NCBI GenBank assembly: GCA_015655485.1
Contig: JAATEZ010000396.1
Span: 1 to 6,483, forward strand
Direction: 5' to 3'
Source: Lactobacillales bacterium
Lineage (GTDB): Bacteria > Bacillota > Bacilli > Lactobacillales > Vagococcaceae
DNA length: 6,483 nucleotides
Shown here piece by piece: positions 4,325-6,483 of the stretch. The notes beneath the pieces are model-generated. The model saw only the letters and a list, made by a program, of their open reading frames with translations. It ran no database searches and was not told the origin of the DNA. Within the stretch, counting starts at the first letter, position 1. Each line of letters opens with the position of its first letter. A program made the position numbers and the translations under genes.

Positions 4325-6483
4325 ATGTCTAAAACGAAGGCGTTAGAAGCTTTAAGAAAATATACAGAAGAGTTGACGAGGATTGAATTGAGCGATTCTT
4401 TAACAACAGAAGGGATCTCTGAAAAAATCGGGATCCAGCGAAATACCACTAGTCAGTATCTTAATGAGTTCGTTAAGGAAGGCCTTGCGATCAAAATCAA
4501 GAGCCGGCCGGCCTATTTTTATCATAAAGAAGTTTTTTCAACGCGCTTTTTTACGCCGGAAGCGGCGATCTATGAGAGTTATCACCAATTGAAAGAAGAA
4601 TGCAGCAGAATCAAAGAAGTCACGGAGGATAATGATGTATTTGAGTCGGTCATTGGGGCTTATTCAAGTCTGCGAACAGCGATCGATCAGATAAAAGCTT
4701 CTGTTTTTTATCCGGGGATCGGATTACCCATCATGCTGCATGGAGATACTGGAGTGGGCAAGAGCTTATTGGCAAGAAAAACCTATGAATTTTGTGTCGA
4801 GAAAGAATTGCTTGAGAAAAACGCTCCGTTTTTAGAACTGAATTGTGCTCAGTATTATCATAATCAAGAACTATTGAGCAGTATTTTATTTGGATATAAA
4901 AAGGGGGCTTTTACTGGAGCAAATGAGGACCACATAGGGTTGCTTGAAGCAGCCGATGGGGGAGTATTATTTCTGGATGAGTGTCATCGGTTATCTCCCG
5001 GAAGTCAGGAAAAGCTTTTTACCTTCATTGATAATCAGACGTTCCAGCGAATCGGCGATAACAATCAGACGCGTTCTTCGAAAGTCCGGCTGATTTTTGC
5101 TACGACGGAAGATATTCAAAAAAATTTTTTAAGGACGTTTATTCGCCGGGTTCCGATCACGATCAATATTCCTTCCCTGGAGCAGCGGACAAGCCAGGAA
5201 ATATCAGAATATATTTATACCTTTCTGATCAGGGAAAGTGAGCAATTACAAAAAGAGCTGATCGTTACTCCCTGGATAATGAATCGATTGATGTTATTGC
5301 CATACCGGGATAATGTGGGCGAGTTGAAAAATCTGGTGAAAATCATTTGCGCGGGTGCCTACAGCAAACAAGCCAATCAGGCAAAGCTTCTGATCAATGC
5401 CGAGGCACTTGAAAACAGTTTACTGTCGCGTTTTCTCGCTTTAAAGGAAATAGATGCTCACGAAAATCATGAAGTCGTGATCAAACCGCAAACCCCAGTG
5501 GAAAATTATGTACGTACTGAAAACGAAGATAGTCTCATGATCAAGGGCATTTTTAAAGTATTTACAAAAATCTTTCAACAGTACCGGGAAGGGGAAGTAG
5601 AACAGGAGTATCTTATCCAGCAATTATCTCGCGAAGCTAGTACGGTGATCGAAATGCTGGTCTATGAGGATACGGAAGATAAAAATACTTCATTAAAGTT
5701 ATTGAGAAGCACGATCAAAGAGCTGGTAAATTTTTTGGAAGCGAATTTTTTTGTGAAGATTCGCGGAAATTCGATCGTTGCACTCACGAGTTATTTATAT
5801 AAACGCAGTCATTTTTTTAAAGACCTGCCATTTTTGGAGCCGGCAATGGTGCTGCAGATCAGCGATTTTATCAGCATTCATTTGATGATGGAGCAAAAGA
5901 TTCTTAATGCTTTGTTAGAATTAGTGGAAACGAAGCTGGATGTGACCTTGACGGAAGCTGAAAAAATTCTGCTGGTCTTTTATTTAAAAGGGTTGGATCT
6001 GGAAATGAAAAAACCGGAGATCCATGGAATTATTTTGGCTCATGGATTTTCGACCGCCAGCAGTATCGCCGATGTCGTGAATCGTTTTATGGAAGAGCAT
6101 CTTTTCGACGCATTTGATATGCCTTTTAACGTTTCTTTAGATACTGTCGAGGAATTTATGCGGCATTATATAAAAAGCAATGATTGTTCAAAAGGATTGA
6201 TTATTTTAGCGGATATGGGTTCCTTGATGGTCTTATCAAAAAAATTAGAAGATTTTGTTGAAGGGCCTATGCTGATCATGAATAATGTCAGTACTCAACA
6301 AGCGTTGTTTGTCGGAGAGATGATCAAAAAGAGTATGGATTTAGCCATTATTGGTGAAAAAATGGCTTCCGGTTTACCGGTGGTTTACGAATTAACTTAT
6401 CCTAAAGTAGAAAAAACCCCGCTGATTCTCACGGTTTGTCATACCGGACTCGGTGCAGCCCAGCAGTTGAAAGATTTTTTACA
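4325..6483 (+). CDS. LevR/ManR-type sigma-54-dependent, PTS-regulated transcriptional activator (right end cut)
   Basis: An enhancer-binding activator that opens RNA polymerase-sigma-54 promoters using ATP, with activity set by PTS phosphorylation. 719 codons are visible and the frame is open to the window end; LevR relatives have about 900-940 residues. Domains seen: N-terminal HTH (about 20-60), AAA+ (about 105-345) with Walker A GDTGVGKS (140-147), the sigma-54 contact loop GAFTGA (194-199) and Walker B VLFLDE (D218, E219), a PRD-like region (about 430-555), an EIIA-Man-like domain (about 566-690) with likely phospho-acceptor H573 in LAHG, and the start of an EIIB-Gat-like domain, TVCHTGLGAAQQL (C705). 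Known for LevR: phosphorylation of the EIIA-like domain by HPr activates, and of the C-terminal PRD by the cognate EII inhibits. That second PRD would lie beyond the edge. The start at 4325 follows AAGGGGGTG closely. The likely target is the -24/-12 promoter at 1738, probably with a mannose-family PTS operon nearby. The ligand is unknown. Confidence 0.93.
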   Translation, partial: MSKTKALEALRKYTEELTRIELSDSLTTEGISEKIGIQRNTTSQYLNEFVKEGLAIKIKSRPAYFYHKEVFSTRFFTPEAAIYESYHQLKEECSRIKEVTEDNDVFESVIGAYSSLRTAIDQIKASVFYPGIGLPIMLHGDTGVGKSLLARKTYEFCVEKELLEKNAPFLELNCAQYYHNQELLSSILFGYKKGAFTGANEDHIGLLEAADGGVLFLDECHRLSPGSQEKLFTFIDNQTFQRIGDNNQTRSSKVRLIFATTEDIQKNFLRTFIRRVPITINIPSLEQRTSQEISEYIYTFLIRESEQLQKELIVTPWIMNRLMLLPYRDNVGELKNLVKIICAGAYSKQANQAKLLINAEALENSLLSRFLALKEIDAHENHEVVIKPQTPVENYVRTENEDSLMIKGIFKVFTKIFQQYREGEVEQEYLIQQLSREASTVIEMLVYEDTEDKNTSLKLLRSTIKELVNFLEANFFVKIRGNSIVALTSYLYKRSHFFKDLPFLEPAMVLQISDFISIHLMMEQKILNALLELVETKLDVTLTEAEKILLVFYLKGLDLEMKKPEIHGIILAHGFSTASSIADVVNRFMEEHLFDAFDMPFNVSLDTVEEFMRHYIKSNDCSKGLIILADMGSLMVLSKKLEDFVEGPMLIMNNVSTQQALFVGEMIKKSMDLAIIGEKMASGLPVVYELTYPKVEKTPLILTVCHTGLGAAQQLKDFL

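Noticed and set aside
4177..4449. 90-codon minus-strand frame
   Set aside because: It is antisense to the activator's ribosome binding site and HTH coding region, with no motif or ribosome binding site.

Overview
The window reads as chromosomal DNA of a low-GC Gram-positive bacterium, most likely Lactobacillales and possibly Enterococcus or a relative. The reasons are AT-rich intergenic DNA, strong GGAGG-type ribosome binding sites, an intracellular GH36 alpha-galactosidase of the Firmicutes type, and a LevR-type PTS-controlled sigma-54 activator. The genus is inferred from protein style only; no rRNA or marker gene is present.

Left part (1-911): a divergent pair. On the minus strand, cut by the left edge, is the start of a 14-TM drug:H+ antiporter (DHA2/EmrB-QacA type). 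On the plus strand is a 161-residue MerR-family regulator. One perfect dyad (350-368, TTGTCAA-N5-TTGACAA) fits the GlnR/TnrA consensus TGTNA-N7-TNACA, and its two halves are the -35 hexamers of the two outward-facing promoters. This looks like a regulator and efflux pump controlled from one shared operator.

Middle part (912-1949): a promoter with a dyad across its -10, an 80-residue protein resembling DUF1413, about 220 bases without a convincing gene, a strong 25-base hairpin, and then the control region of the next gene. That control region holds a canonical sigma-54 -24/-12 promoter (TTGGCATG-N4-TTGCT, with GG and GC ten bases apart) and a structured leader of about 185 bases.

Right part (1950-6483): a complete 723-residue GH36 alpha-galactosidase with both catalytic aspartates, then, after 203 bases, a LevR/ManR-type sigma-54 enhancer-binding activator running off the right edge. 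It has an N-terminal HTH, an AAA+ domain with GAFTGA, a PRD-like region, an EIIA-Man-like domain and the start of an EIIB-Gat-like domain. The -24/-12 promoter upstream and the activator downstream suggest one circuit: PTS phosphorylation state -> LevR-type activator -> RNA polymerase-sigma-54 -> alpha-galactosidase. Enhancer candidates are the dyads at 1669-1693 and 1538-1564. A mannose-family PTS operon probably follows beyond the window, but it is not visible. No tRNA, rRNA, CRISPR array or insertion sequence was seen.
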